From Psychromonas ingrahamii 37 (lineage in GTDB: Bacteria; Pseudomonadota; Gammaproteobacteria; Enterobacterales; Psychromonadaceae): DNA of 64,000 nucleotides. The first letter of the stretch is position 1. The number at the start of each line of letters is the position of its first letter. This document shows positions 45,028-54,222 of this stretch, piece after piece. The stretch spans positions 2,046,001-2,110,000 of the forward strand of contig NC_008709.1 in the NCBI RefSeq assembly GCF_000015285.1. The letters are read 5' to 3'. Below the pieces are notes generated by a model. That model ran no database searches and was not told where the DNA came from. It saw only the letters and a program-made list of their open reading frames with translations. The position numbers were made by a program, and so were the translations under genes.

Positions 45028-46815
45028 ATGATTACTATCCGTGAATCACAATATGTAGCGCCAAAAAATGCAACATTGAAGCAATTAGCTGATGACATCG
45101 CAAATCAGGTTAGGCTTGGATTAGACAAAGTGGTCTTGAATCATTTTGATCCCACTACATTCCAGATGCCAACGGAGCAATCTTTCGAAACTATCTTGGA
45201 ACCGTTATTTCAACGTCTATCGGACGAGAAAAAAACAGCGGCTCACATGCTTGCTTTGCCAAAAATAAATGTATTTCATAAGCCGCAAGACCGACGGCTG
45301 GGTTATTTGACCGGCATTGATTTTAGTTCGAAAGTATCTATACAAAATCAAGTAAAAGCGCTCAATCGTCGAGAAAATATAGGTTTGAGCACCGATGACC
45401 TTTTTAATGAGCGCGCGAATACTTTCAAAGGAAAGCTAAGAACTTCTTCCGTGGATATTACAAAAACACCCTCGAAAGACATGCTTAAATTGCGCAATAA
45501 GCTCGAATTTGAGATCAAACGCAAACCAAGGGTTTTCACCAATGTTATTTCGGAAAAACATAAAACATTAGGCGGAGACACAGGGCTGCTTGGAAAACAA
45601 ATGGCATGGCATGGATGGTGGGCTCGTTATGAATACGGTGCTATTTTTTGGAATGAAGAGACTGTTTGTGAAGTGCATGGCGCAATTTGGTCTAAGTATT
45701 ATGCGCTTGGGGGACCCGACAGTTATTTGGGCCTGCCAAAAATAGATGAGAGTATTACACCTGATAAGATAGGACGGTATAACCATTTTGATCGGGCTTC
45801 AATCTACTGGACACCTCAGTCCGGGGCACATGAGGTTGCCGAATCAATTCTGGAAAAATGGAAGAAACTAGGATCGGAAAAAAGCTTTCTTGGCTACCCC
45901 ATTACGGACCAGCTACGAGCACCCGATAAAATAGGTCTTTACAATCATTTTCAGCATGGTTCTATCTACTGGTCACCAAAGACTGGTGCGCATGAGGTTC
46001 ATGGCGCTATCCGTTCAAAATGGCAAGAACTTGGATGGGAGCAAAGCTCGTTAGGTTATCCCGTGAGCGACGAAGAAACGCTTATGGATGGTAAAGGTAA
46101 ATATAACCGCTTTGAAGGCGGTGAAATTCATTGGTATCCGCATTCTGGTGCTTATTTGGCAAACCCTGACGTTTCAACCCTGACGTTGCGTTGTGTGAAG
46201 CTCCATTGCATTGATGAAACTGGAAAAGAATGGACAGGTGGTGAGGCAGGTTTTGATGAAATAAAAATGGGCGGGAGTTTAATCGAGATTGGCCCTGCGG
46301 GCGAAAATGTATATAAATTTGGATTGGTTGATCTGGAAGGGGGCTGGGATGACAATGAATGGAATAACTGGACGAGTCCACGCGGCTTGGTCGCCACGCC
46401 AATCAATTCGGACAATGGTTGGCCAAAAGCGTTTCTTGCCACCTTTGTTTTGATCGAAGTTGATAGTGGCGACTATTCTAAAATATTGTATGGACTTATG
46501 GAAAAAGTAAGACCAATAGTAAAGGAGGCGCTTGAAAAGGCGCTACCGGTGGGGGAGCTTGCAGCAGGTGGTCCACTGGGAGCCGCTATCGGCTTCGTGG
46601 CTGCTAAATTAGCGGCGTATATTCTTGAGCAAGTGTTTGACTGGATTTCAGGCGCTTGGCATGATGATCCATTTAAACCGGGGAATATGATTTTAGAGTT
46701 GTCAGGTCCCGGTGCCCTTTTCAGTGGTGGTATGTATGATGCACCGGACACTTATTGGACATCCATAGGTCATGACGGAAAGTATGAATACTGGTTGGAC
46801 TGGACGCTTTCCTGA
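45028..46815 (+). CDS. LGFP-repeat protein with an unidentified carboxy-terminal domain
   Basis: A 595-residue protein. Residues about 190-375 hold four LGFP-type repeats: GLPKIDESITPDKIGRYNHF, LGYPITDQLRAPDKIGLYNH and LGYPVSDEE are the recognisable cores, each followed by an aromatic IYW block and SGAH. LGFP repeats occur mostly in actinobacterial cell-surface proteins and some hydrolases. The amino-terminal 190 residues and the last 220 (with GGEAGFDEIKMGGSLIEIGP and a hydrophobic glycine/alanine helix near residue 505-530) match no family I know. There is no signal peptide. ATG 45028 is preceded by AAAGGGGATAAGC. Its base composition is less AT-rich than its neighbours, which suggests transfer. 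Confidence 0.8.
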   Translation: MITIRESQYVAPKNATLKQLADDIANQVRLGLDKVVLNHFDPTTFQMPTEQSFETILEPLFQRLSDEKKTAAHMLALPKINVFHKPQDRRLGYLTGIDFSSKVSIQNQVKALNRRENIGLSTDDLFNERANTFKGKLRTSSVDITKTPSKDMLKLRNKLEFEIKRKPRVFTNVISEKHKTLGGDTGLLGKQMAWHGWWARYEYGAIFWNEETVCEVHGAIWSKYYALGGPDSYLGLPKIDESITPDKIGRYNHFDRASIYWTPQSGAHEVAESILEKWKKLGSEKSFLGYPITDQLRAPDKIGLYNHFQHGSIYWSPKTGAHEVHGAIRSKWQELGWEQSSLGYPVSDEETLMDGKGKYNRFEGGEIHWYPHSGAYLANPDVSTLTLRCVKLHCIDETGKEWTGGEAGFDEIKMGGSLIEIGPAGENVYKFGLVDLEGGWDDNEWNNWTSPRGLVATPINSDNGWPKAFLATFVLIEVDSGDYSKILYGLMEKVRPIVKEALEKALPVGELAAGGPLGAAIGFVAAKLAAYILEQVFDWISGAWHDDPFKPGNMILELSGPGALFSGGMYDAPDTYWTSIGHDGKYEYWLDWTLS

Positions 46816-46865
46816 AATTCAAACTTTTGCACAGGCGTAATCGTCAGCATTGCTTGAGTGGAATA

Positions 46866-46899
46866 AGGATTAAGTTGCACTCAGCCACAACTTAATCCT
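46866..46899 (+). terminator. Perfect 12-bp hairpin after the LGFP-repeat gene
   Basis: AGGATTAAGTTG and CAACTTAATCCT pair perfectly around a 10-base loop, 51 bp after the stop. A T-run is lacking. The rest of 46816-47129 shows no supported gene. Confidence 0.55.
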
Positions 46900-47129
46900 A
46901 TTGTTGGATTCTCTGCGATGGATAATAAATATTTAAAACGTTTATTATCCACGTTATCATTCGCACTTAAATCGCTAATTTGTTGCTCTGTAAAACTCAT
47001 TTTTTTCCTGTATTTTTCTATATTTAACTTAATTTTTATGAAGTTATATCAATTTTATAGTCAGGGTTATTACGTTGTTTTGCTCGTTGTGTTTTTCTAT
47101 GATACATTTAAATTATTTAGGAATAGTTC

Positions 47130-48395
47130 ATGGAAAATAGCGCAACATTAGATACCCCACACAAAAGTAAACTCAGCCACCTCCTTCAATCGCTTGGTCC
47201 CGGGATCATGATGGCAACCGCTGCTGTTGGTGGCTCACACCTTGTAGCTTCAACTAAAGCTGGGGCTATTTTTGGTTGGCAATTAGCGCTGCTGATTTTA
47301 CTGGTGAATTTTCTTAAATATCCATTTTTCAGAGCGGGTGTTACTTATACTATGGGCACGGGGCAAAGTTTGATCGCCGGTTATGCAGATATGGGTAAAG
47401 GTTATTTGTGGTTGTTTACCTTGTTAACCGCTATGTCAGCCGTGATTAATACTGCCGCGTTAACTATCTTTAGTGCCAGTTTATTAGGTATATTTCTACC
47501 TTTTGATTTATCACTCCCGGTGTTATCAGCTATTGTTATTATTGCCTGTTTGGCAATTTTATTACGTGGCCACTTTAATGCCTTAGAAGGTTTAGCGAAA
47601 ATCATAATGGGAGTCTTAACGGTGACCACACTTATTGCGGTGGTGGTCGCTGCGAATCAGGTACAAGCTGTGCCTGCTGACTTTAATCCCCCTTCGGCAT
47701 GGAGCATTGCTTCCATCGGATTTATTGTGATTATGATGGGCTGGATGCCGGCGCCGATTGAAATCTCCTGCTTAACATCGCTATGGTTAAAACGACAATG
47801 CAAAGAGATCAAAGTAACCAATCAATCTGCTTTGTTTGATTTTAACGTGGGATATATTATTACTGCCTTATTAGCTATCGCATTTTTAGCGCTTGGCGCG
47901 TTAGTTTTGCACGGTCATACAGACAGTTTAGAGAAGTCAGGCATTGCTTTTTCACATCAACTGGTGGGTATGTATGCCAGTACTATTGGTGAATGGTCTA
48001 AAATGTTGATTGCAGTGATTGCCTTTGGTTGTATTTTTGGTAGTACTATTACCGTTATTGATGGTTATGCGCGTGCACTTGCAGAAGCTAAAGCACTGCT
48101 GCAACACTCGAACGATGAACCTCGCCATAATAGTTGGATGTTATTAATCAGCGCTTGTGCGATGGCGGTTATCTTGTTTTTTGTTTCATCATTGATGGCG
48201 ATGCTGAATTTTGCGATGGTATTAGCTTTTATGACCACGCCTATTTTTGCTTTGCTTAACTATAAGCTGGTCAACGGCAGTAACTTACCCGTTGGGCTGG
48301 CATTAACCAAAAAAATGAAAGTGTTATCCTGGTTAGGCTTAACTTACTTATTTGGTTTTCTAGCGCTATTTATCTGGTGGAAATGGCTGATGTGA
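47130..48395 (+). CDS. NRAMP-family transporter with altered metal motif
   Basis: A 421-residue membrane protein with about eleven hydrophobic helices of the NRAMP (APC-fold) family. The usual helix-1 motif DPGN is replaced in LGPGIMMATAAVGGSHLVAS, and the helix-6 MPH motif by GWMPAPIEISCLT. It therefore lacks the residues that bind Mn/Fe in MntH. Relatives with such changes form a separate proteobacterial branch, and some NRAMP branches carry magnesium or aluminium, so the substrate is open. ATG 47130 follows AGGAATAGTTC. Length is normal. Confidence 0.85.
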   Translation: MENSATLDTPHKSKLSHLLQSLGPGIMMATAAVGGSHLVASTKAGAIFGWQLALLILLVNFLKYPFFRAGVTYTMGTGQSLIAGYADMGKGYLWLFTLLTAMSAVINTAALTIFSASLLGIFLPFDLSLPVLSAIVIIACLAILLRGHFNALEGLAKIIMGVLTVTTLIAVVVAANQVQAVPADFNPPSAWSIASIGFIVIMMGWMPAPIEISCLTSLWLKRQCKEIKVTNQSALFDFNVGYIITALLAIAFLALGALVLHGHTDSLEKSGIAFSHQLVGMYASTIGEWSKMLIAVIAFGCIFGSTITVIDGYARALAEAKALLQHSNDEPRHNSWMLLISACAMAVILFFVSSLMAMLNFAMVLAFMTTPIFALLNYKLVNGSNLPVGLALTKKMKVLSWLGLTYLFGFLALFIWWKWLM

Positions 48396-48680
48396 GCCGA
48401 ATAAGGCAATAACGGGCGCTGCGCTTGCAGTGTCGAATTTAAGTGGCTTAGTTGATAAAAAAGCAAAATAAACTCGGTTAGCTGCAAGTTAAAACGATAT
48501 TCAGGGTTGTCTTTTAATCAGGCTGATTATTTTTAACCCGTTAAAATATCAAAGTTTCTGGACTCATTTTGAGTTCGGTCGTCGCTGTTTTTTGCTGATT
48601 ATAACCAGCCATAAAAACAGCACCAATTTAATCGCTGCTGAACAGGGCGATTAGTTTATATCAACTGATGGAGAATTATC

Positions 48681-48920
48681 ATGACTAAAGCAGTACGAGT
48701 ATCTGATACGCCTTTTGCAGTAGAAGTTGAAGAAGGTAAAAAATATAATTGGTGTGCTTGTGGTAAAAGTGAGAAGCAACCTTTTTGTGATGGTTCTCAT
48801 CAAGGTTCTGAATTTTCGCCCGTAAGATTTACCGCGACAGAATCTAAAAAAGTGTTTTTTTGTGGCTGTAAACAAACTGCATCACAACCCCTTTGTGATG
48901 GTAGTCATAAAAAAACATAA
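48681..48920 (+). CDS. CDGSH-type iron-sulfur protein
   Basis: A 79-residue protein with two CDGSH zinc-finger-like motifs, each binding a 2Fe-2S cluster: CACGKSEKQPFCDGSH (about residues 28-43) and CGCKQTASQPLCDGSH (about residues 61-76). Paired CDGSH motifs are typical of the small soluble bacterial form. The role is probably redox or iron-sulfur transfer. ATG 48681 is preceded by TGGAGAATTATC. A strong bidirectional terminator follows. Confidence 0.92.
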   Translation: MTKAVRVSDTPFAVEVEEGKKYNWCACGKSEKQPFCDGSHQGSEFSPVRFTATESKKVFFCGCKQTASQPLCDGSHKKT

Positions 48921-48941
48921 CCATCTAATAAAGCAGCACAG

Positions 48942-48973
48942 AAAATAGTTGGCTAGCTTTAGCCAACTATTTT
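48942..48973. terminator. Bidirectional terminator after CDGSH gene
   Basis: AAAATAGTTGGCT and AGCCAACTATTTT form a perfect 13-bp stem, with A-rich and T-rich flanks that make it work in both directions. Confidence 0.8.
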
Positions 48974-49038
48974 ATTGCTCATTAAACCCGTGTTGGTAAC
49001 TATGAAACTATGTATAAAGCAGATAAAGATGCATAAAA

Positions 49039-49383
49039 ATGCGTAAAACGGATAAAAAATTAGATAATCAGCTCAGGGTCGCTTTAACTGAGGTATGCGA
49101 GTATGCATTAAAGGAAGTTGCGGGATTTCAATGGGTAACGCATTTAGTTAACTACGCTCATTTTCCTAAAAGCTTAAAAGTAGTGTGTGTTTTTGATAGC
49201 AATGAGAACCTCCACCGCTTTATGGCAACGGCAAGCAATCACGAATTAAACAGGCTAATTCAGAAAAAACTTTTTGGAATTGGCATCAATATTAGCAGTA
49301 TTTCTGATCATGTCTTATACGATACAGAAGATAATTATAACAAAAAAAATAGCGTGAAATCCGTGGGCAGGCGCGCTAAGTAG
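49039..49383 (+). CDS. Conserved hypothetical protein (often mislabelled Fis-like)
   Basis: A 114-residue protein. The start RKTDKKLDNQLRVALTEVCE and the middle FQWVTHLVNYAHFPKSLKVV are strongly conserved in marine gammaproteobacteria, where the family is sometimes labelled Fis-like. I see no Fis helix-turn-helix and no other motif. The function is unknown. A short hairpin (AGTAAGA / TCTTACT, 49411-49432) follows the stop. Confidence 0.72.
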   Translation: MRKTDKKLDNQLRVALTEVCEYALKEVAGFQWVTHLVNYAHFPKSLKVVCVFDSNENLHRFMATASNHELNRLIQKKLFGIGINISSISDHVLYDTEDNYNKKNSVKSVGRRAK

Positions 49384-49487
49384 TCTGTCTGATAATTAAT
49401 TTAAACGGCAGTAAGAACAGTTGGTCTTACTTGGTTCGTTATTTTAGCCCATGATTACTTCCCCCCTTAATAAGATTATGTAGATTA

Positions 49488-49700
49488 ATGAAACAAGCAA
49501 TTATCGGATATCATAAAGATCAAGAAAATGATTGGGTAGCTGAATTACGCTGCGCTCATTTTCAGCATATCAGGCATAATCCCCCTTTTATCAGTAGACC
49601 CTGGGTAACAACGAAAAGAGGGCGTTGTTCAATGTTAGGGTATGAATTAAATTGTAAAAAATATGATGCTGGCGCAGCAAAAGATGTCTTGCCTGGTTGA
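49488..49700 (+). CDS. DUF3565 family small protein
   Basis: A 70-residue protein of the DUF3565 family, with IIGYHKDQENDWVAELRCAH, then HIRHNPPFISRPWV and GYELNCKKYDAG. The Cys/His pattern suggests a metal site. The second cysteine of the usual LNCxxC motif is replaced by tyrosine (NCKKY), so metal binding may be weakened. Function is unknown. Confidence 0.85.
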   Translation: MKQAIIGYHKDQENDWVAELRCAHFQHIRHNPPFISRPWVTTKRGRCSMLGYELNCKKYDAGAAKDVLPG

Positions 49701-49821
49701 GAATACAAAATACCTTAGCTTAAGTGAGATGCTAAGCCTTCTAATATCAAATAATACTGCCAATCTATCTCAATAAGCTGATTTATAAGTCAATTTAATC
49801 AGTTCTGTATTGATAACAGAG

Positions 49822-49858
49822 TAATCCATTGAATATTCACTCAATATAAACTACCTTA
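49822..49858. repeat. Short repeat shared with 53579-53613
   Basis: AATCCATTGAAT and AATATAAACTACCTT occur in both places with a few changes between them. The copies flank the DMT transporter and the PAS-GGDEF-EAL gene. The other sequence in 49701-49974 shows no gene. Confidence 0.5.
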
Positions 49859-49974
49859 GTTTTTATTTTAAACTGATAGGCTAAAAATGAAAAATTTTCT
49901 AGCCTCCTTAGTTGCCCCAGATCAAGGGGGATTTATGCTGAGTTTCACCAACTTCATTTCGGATTAATCATTAC

Positions 49975-50853
49975 ATGTATGCAAGGTTAAAAAAAACAGT
50001 GCCAATCAGTGCTTGGTATATGCTGCTATCTGCGCTTGGTTTCGCCTTGATGGCGACCTGTGTCAAAATAGCGAATACTGCCTACAGTATCCCGGTACTT
50101 GAGATTGTTGCGGCAAGAGCAATTGTTTCAGCGATAATTAGTTATGCTGATGTTAAGCGTAAACGAATCTCGGTCTGGGGGAATAATAAACCCTGGCTTA
50201 TCGCCCGCGGCGCAGTCGGGGCAGTTGCCTTAATGCTTATCTATTATGCCATTACAACGCTACCGCTAGCAGAAGCCACTATCCTGCAGTATTTACACCC
50301 GGTGTTTACCGCAATACTGGCATTACTATTTTTAAAAGAAAATATACAGCGTTCAACGCTTACTTGTATTGTATTGAGTTTATTGGGCTTGTTTATTATG
50401 ATTCAGCCTAATTTCCTGCAGGATAATATGACGCAATATCCATGGTTAAGTATTGGTGCCGCGATATTAGGCGCTTTTGGCAGCGCAGTCGCTTATGTTA
50501 TTGTTAAGAAGCTCACCAAAACCGAGGATAGCTCGGTGATTGTTTTTTATTTTCCAATTATCGCACTGCCTATTTCTGTTTTTTTATTAGGCAGTGACTT
50601 TATTGTACCCAGCTTAGCGGCATTGGGTGTCTTGATGCTGGTGGGTATATTTACGCAAATAGGTCAAATAGGTTTAACTAAAGCTTTGCATAGCGCAGAT
50701 GCAAATAAAGCAACGGCTTATGCGTACGTGCAAGTTCTATTTTCAGTCTTTATTGGCTGGGCTTATTTTAGTGAAATACCTGCTAGCACAACTATTATAG
50801 GGGGCACTTTGGTTCTGACGGGCGCGTTAATTAACGTCTTCTGGAAACGATAA
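49975..50853 (+). CDS. EamA/DMT-family transporter
   Basis: A 292-residue drug/metabolite transporter with ten hydrophobic helices and two EamA repeats. The first repeat ends EATILQYLHPVFTAILALLF and LKENIQ; the second ends KATAYAYVQVLFSVFIGWAY, then FSEIPASTTIIGG. It is close in style to the RhaT/YdcZ-like exporters with unknown substrate. ATG 49975 has no strong ribosome-binding site. It stands alone. Confidence 0.88.
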   Translation: MYARLKKTVPISAWYMLLSALGFALMATCVKIANTAYSIPVLEIVAARAIVSAIISYADVKRKRISVWGNNKPWLIARGAVGAVALMLIYYAITTLPLAEATILQYLHPVFTAILALLFLKENIQRSTLTCIVLSLLGLFIMIQPNFLQDNMTQYPWLSIGAAILGAFGSAVAYVIVKKLTKTEDSSVIVFYFPIIALPISVFLLGSDFIVPSLAALGVLMLVGIFTQIGQIGLTKALHSADANKATAYAYVQVLFSVFIGWAYFSEIPASTTIIGGTLVLTGALINVFWKR

Positions 50854-50968
50854 AATAATTGACTCTTTTGCCGGATTTAATTTTTCTATTTTTAATCAAT
50901 AGGCTGCTAAGCCTTACTCTATAGTCAAAAGGTAAGTAGAGCCAAAAGGTAAGCGCTAAACCGCACTT

Positions 50969-52993
50969 TTATTTTTTATCCGGTAAGGGTATTGTGTTCA
51001 GCCTTTTCAAAATAGCCTCAAGTTCTTTAATCGGCACTGGTTTGCTAAATAAATAACCTTGATAACGTAAGCAGCCTTTTTTCTGCAGAAACAGACGTTG
51101 CGCATTGGTCTCTACACCCTCAGCGATAACGTTCATATCCAGGCTGGAGGCAATCGTAATAATGGTGTGCACTATCGCTCTGTCACTGCTGTCGGTGGCA
51201 ATATTACGTACAAATGACTGGTCTATTTTCAATTCATCTAGCGGCAGCATTTTCAGATATTGCAAAGATGAATAGCCGGTACCAAAGTCATCTAATGAGA
51301 AACGAATGCCTATCTTGTTGAGCGCTTTCATTTTGGCAATAATATCAGTAATGTTATTAAGCAGTATGCTTTCTGTTAGCTCTAGTTTGAGTCGTGCCGG
51401 ATTAGTGCTATGGCGTTGCAGAGTGGCGATCACTTGCTCCACAAAGTCAACTTGATGTAATTGCTTGGCACTCACATTGACGGCAAGCACGAGATCCTCA
51501 GTGAGAGGATCTTCCTGCCATGTTTTAAGCTGCGCACAAACTGTTTCCAGCACCCATTGCCCAATTGGCAGAATCAACCCTATGTCTTCCGCCAAAGGAA
51601 TAAAGTGCCGTGGGGAAATTCTGCCACGTTCCGGATGCTGCCAACTAATTAAGACTTCGGCACCTAAAGGCTGACTGTTGCTATCCACTTGTATTTGATA
51701 ATATAATTGAAATTGCTGCTGCTTAATGGCTTGCCGTAGCTCATTTTGAAGATCAACACGAGCAATGATAGCCTTCTGCATCATTTGGTCAAAAAAGCGC
51801 AGGGTATTACCGCCTTGGGCCTTGGATTGATACATCGCAATATCTGCCTGTTTTAACAATTCCTCTGCCGTCAGTTGATGGCCAATGAACAATGTGGCGC
51901 CTATGCTCGGGGTGTTATGGTAAACGTGATCAAGAAGTTGATAAGGTTGGTTGAGTGAGAGGCTGATTTTTGTCGCGATATCTCTAGTTTGAGCTGCCGC
52001 TTCAATGCTATATGTGCTCAGGTTTTCCAATAGCACCACAAACTCATCACCGCCAAAACGGGCGACAGTATCGCTTTCTCGAAGGCTGGCACTCAGGCGC
52101 TCTGTCACTTTTTTTAACAGCAAATCACCAATATCATGTCCCAGAGTGTCATTCAGTGTTTTAAACTGATCCAAGTCGAGAAACAGCAGCGCGCCTCGCT
52201 GACGACTATGGGTACTTAAAGCTAACGCTTGATTTAGCCGGTCAATAAAAAGACGGCGGTTAGGTAACTGCGTAAGGGGATCATAGAAAGCGAGCTTCTC
52301 GATTTCATTCGATGCCGCTTTACTCGCGGTGATATCAGTGCGTGTCGCTACGTAGTTGGTGACAATGCCCTGCGCATTTTTAACGGCCGTAATGCGCAGA
52401 TATTCCGGATAGATTTCGCCATTCTTGCGACGAGTCAAGATCTCACCTTCCCACAACCCGGTGCTGTTGATTTTCTTCCACATGGTAGCGTAGAACGCTT
52501 TATTGTGCATGCCTGATTTAAGCAGACTGGGTGTCTGACCGACAGCATCATCGCTGCTATAACCTGTAATATGAGTAAAAGCATGATTCACTCGAAGAAT
52601 AATCTTGCTGGCATCGGTCACCATCATGCCTTCTTGGGATTCGAAAACGATGGCGGCAATACTAAGTTCTTTATTGGCGATGGCAAGTTCGACAGTACGC
52701 TTCTCTTTTTCGTTATTTTGAAATGTCAGCTCTTTATTGGCGATGGCAAGCTCAGCCGCCCGTTTTTCTTTTTCGTTATTTTGAAATGTCAGCTCTTTAT
52801 TGGCGATGGCAAGTTCGGCAGTACGCTTTTCTTTTTCGTTATTTTGAAATGTCAGCTCTTTATTGGCGCTGGCAAGTTTAGAAGCGGCAATCACCAGTTC
52901 ACCAGCAAGATTGGCGATGATTAGCTCGTCAGCAAGTTTCTCTTTCTTGCGCTTTTGAATAAGTTTTTCTTTTTCATTAACGGCTTCTGTCAT
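50969..52993 (-). CDS. PAS-GGDEF-EAL cyclic di-GMP turnover protein
   Basis: A 674-residue cytoplasmic signalling protein with no membrane helix. The first 110 residues form a coiled coil with three perfect 21-residue repeats (ELTFQNNEKEKR...ELAIANK). A PAS domain follows (about 110-225; EGMMVTDASKIILRVNHAFT). The GGDEF domain (ARFGGDEFVVLL, about residue 314) looks active. The EAL domain starts with GAEVLISWQHPERG (about residue 446), where EAL is changed to EVL but the catalytic Glu is kept. NVSAKQL, LELTESIL, DDFGTGYSSL, KIDQSFV and AEGVET all match an active phosphodiesterase. Both activities are therefore possible. Confidence 0.93.
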   Translation of the reverse strand: MTEAVNEKEKLIQKRKKEKLADELIIANLAGELVIAASKLASANKELTFQNNEKEKRTAELAIANKELTFQNNEKEKRAAELAIANKELTFQNNEKEKRTVELAIANKELSIAAIVFESQEGMMVTDASKIILRVNHAFTHITGYSSDDAVGQTPSLLKSGMHNKAFYATMWKKINSTGLWEGEILTRRKNGEIYPEYLRITAVKNAQGIVTNYVATRTDITASKAASNEIEKLAFYDPLTQLPNRRLFIDRLNQALALSTHSRQRGALLFLDLDQFKTLNDTLGHDIGDLLLKKVTERLSASLRESDTVARFGGDEFVVLLENLSTYSIEAAAQTRDIATKISLSLNQPYQLLDHVYHNTPSIGATLFIGHQLTAEELLKQADIAMYQSKAQGGNTLRFFDQMMQKAIIARVDLQNELRQAIKQQQFQLYYQIQVDSNSQPLGAEVLISWQHPERGRISPRHFIPLAEDIGLILPIGQWVLETVCAQLKTWQEDPLTEDLVLAVNVSAKQLHQVDFVEQVIATLQRHSTNPARLKLELTESILLNNITDIIAKMKALNKIGIRFSLDDFGTGYSSLQYLKMLPLDELKIDQSFVRNIATDSSDRAIVHTIITIASSLDMNVIAEGVETNAQRLFLQKKGCLRYQGYLFSKPVPIKELEAILKRLNTIPLPDKK
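52670..52858 (-). repeat. Three 63-bp tandem repeats in the coiled coil
   Basis: The DNA encodes ELTFQNNEKEKR-x-x-ELAIANK three times, 21 residues (63 bp) per unit, differing only at two positions. Twenty-one residues equals three heptads, so each repeat adds a whole turn pattern of coiled coil. A fourth partial unit (ELSIAAI) follows. Confidence 0.92.
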
Positions 52994-53578
52994 GGGGAGT
53001 GCCTCGGTGATACCGGCTTTGCAGCCTTTAAATTTAATGTTTTATTAACTGCTCGGTGACTGCTGCTGGCCATGATTGAAAAATCAATGCTGGCAGACTC
53101 ACTGTTGCCTAATTTAAGGCCTTACTTGTATATTTGCGCTCACTAAAGATAATATTCAGAAACTGTGTAAGGGGCTTTTATTTTCCCGCATTTTTACAGT
53201 CGCTTCGGTTTCCTTGGATAGGCCGTTCGAATCCGTGAGTCCCCTTGAAAACCTATCCCAAACGAGGCAAATGATAATGGGCATATTGCCTAACGCTACT
53301 TCATCAGTATAGCGAAAATATTGGTTTTTTTTATATGCGTAGCGTTATTCGTTGTTAGTAAATAAAGGGTATTTTTGATCAACTTAAAAAGTAAAGGCCT
53401 GTTACTGTTCACTGATAGCAGACAGTCTATCGAATATGAGCTAGTTACTAAAAATGTCAATAAAATAATAAAGTGAGTGGCTGTCGTTAGCGCTTTATTT
53501 GCACAAAAAAAAGGACAGAGTGGCAATCAGTACACAATTTATAACTCAATATAATCAGCCGGTTATTAAAAAGAGAGC

Positions 53579-53613
53579 AATCCATTGAATCTCAAGTGAA
53601 TATAAACTACCTT
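53579..53613. repeat. Short repeat shared with 49822-49858
   Basis: AATCCATTGAATCTCAAGTG and AATATAAACTACCTT repeat the sequence before the DMT transporter. The rest of 52994-53578 holds a GGATAGG...CCTATCC inverted pair (53216-53267) but no supported gene. Confidence 0.5.
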
Positions 53614-53680
53614 GTTTTTTTAGCAGACAGGCAGAAATCAGAAATTCCATAGACTGATAAGCTATCAAGGAGATTATTGT

Positions 53681-54076
53681 GGTGGGGGAGAGTAACTTAA
53701 TTAAGTTACTGGCTTCAATGGAGGCAGTAAGGCAGGATGAAGAATATGTTTTTTGTACTATTGAGGGAGCGCAATACGGTGATTATGCTGAAATTTCACC
53801 CTTAGCGTCTATCTTGAATTCGAAGGTTTAATGCTTTTCGTAAGCAAAGTGAATGCAGAAAAAGCACATCTGAAATATGAGGCTGTCTTTAAATGCATTA
53901 CATTAATGGTTTATTTCAGTCTTGAAGCCATTGGTTTAACGGCTGCCGTTGCAAGTAAGCTGGTCGAAAAAAAGATCAGCGCTAACGTAATAGCTGCTTA
54001 CTATCACGATCATTTTTTTGCACAAGCTGAAAAATCTGAAATGGCTACAACGGCTTTAAATGAGTTTGGCAGCTAA
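53681..54076 (+). pseudogene. ACT-domain (DUF2241-type) protein with a frameshift
   Basis: The first frame from GTG 53681 reads LIKLLASMEAVRQDEEYVFC and ends at TAA 53829. A one-base shift near 53810 joins it to EFEGLMLFVSKVNAEKAHLK, then SLEAIGLTAAVASKLVEKKI and NVIAAYYHDHFFA. This is the usual course of the 130-residue ACT-domain family. Either the gene is inactive or the base is a sequencing error. The second half alone is open to 54076. Confidence 0.82.
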
Positions 54077-54222
54077 GTGCTCACCCGAAAGTTTTCTGAT
54101 ATTAAAGAGCATCTTTATTGAGTAAACTGCTCAAAATGCCGGGAAATTTATGTAAGAATACTTAACAACTGGATGCATTTTGGCTGTCGTGGTCTTATCT
54201 GCACAAGCTCAGGAGATATAAA

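Noticed and set aside
46918..47151. 77-codon hydrophobic frame before the NRAMP gene
   Set aside because: It overlaps the NRAMP start, has no ribosome-binding site and looks like chance coding in AT-rich DNA.
53196..53270. GTTCGAATCC resembling a tRNA T-loop
   Set aside because: The flanking bases do not form a T-arm stem, and no anticodon or acceptor arms can be built.
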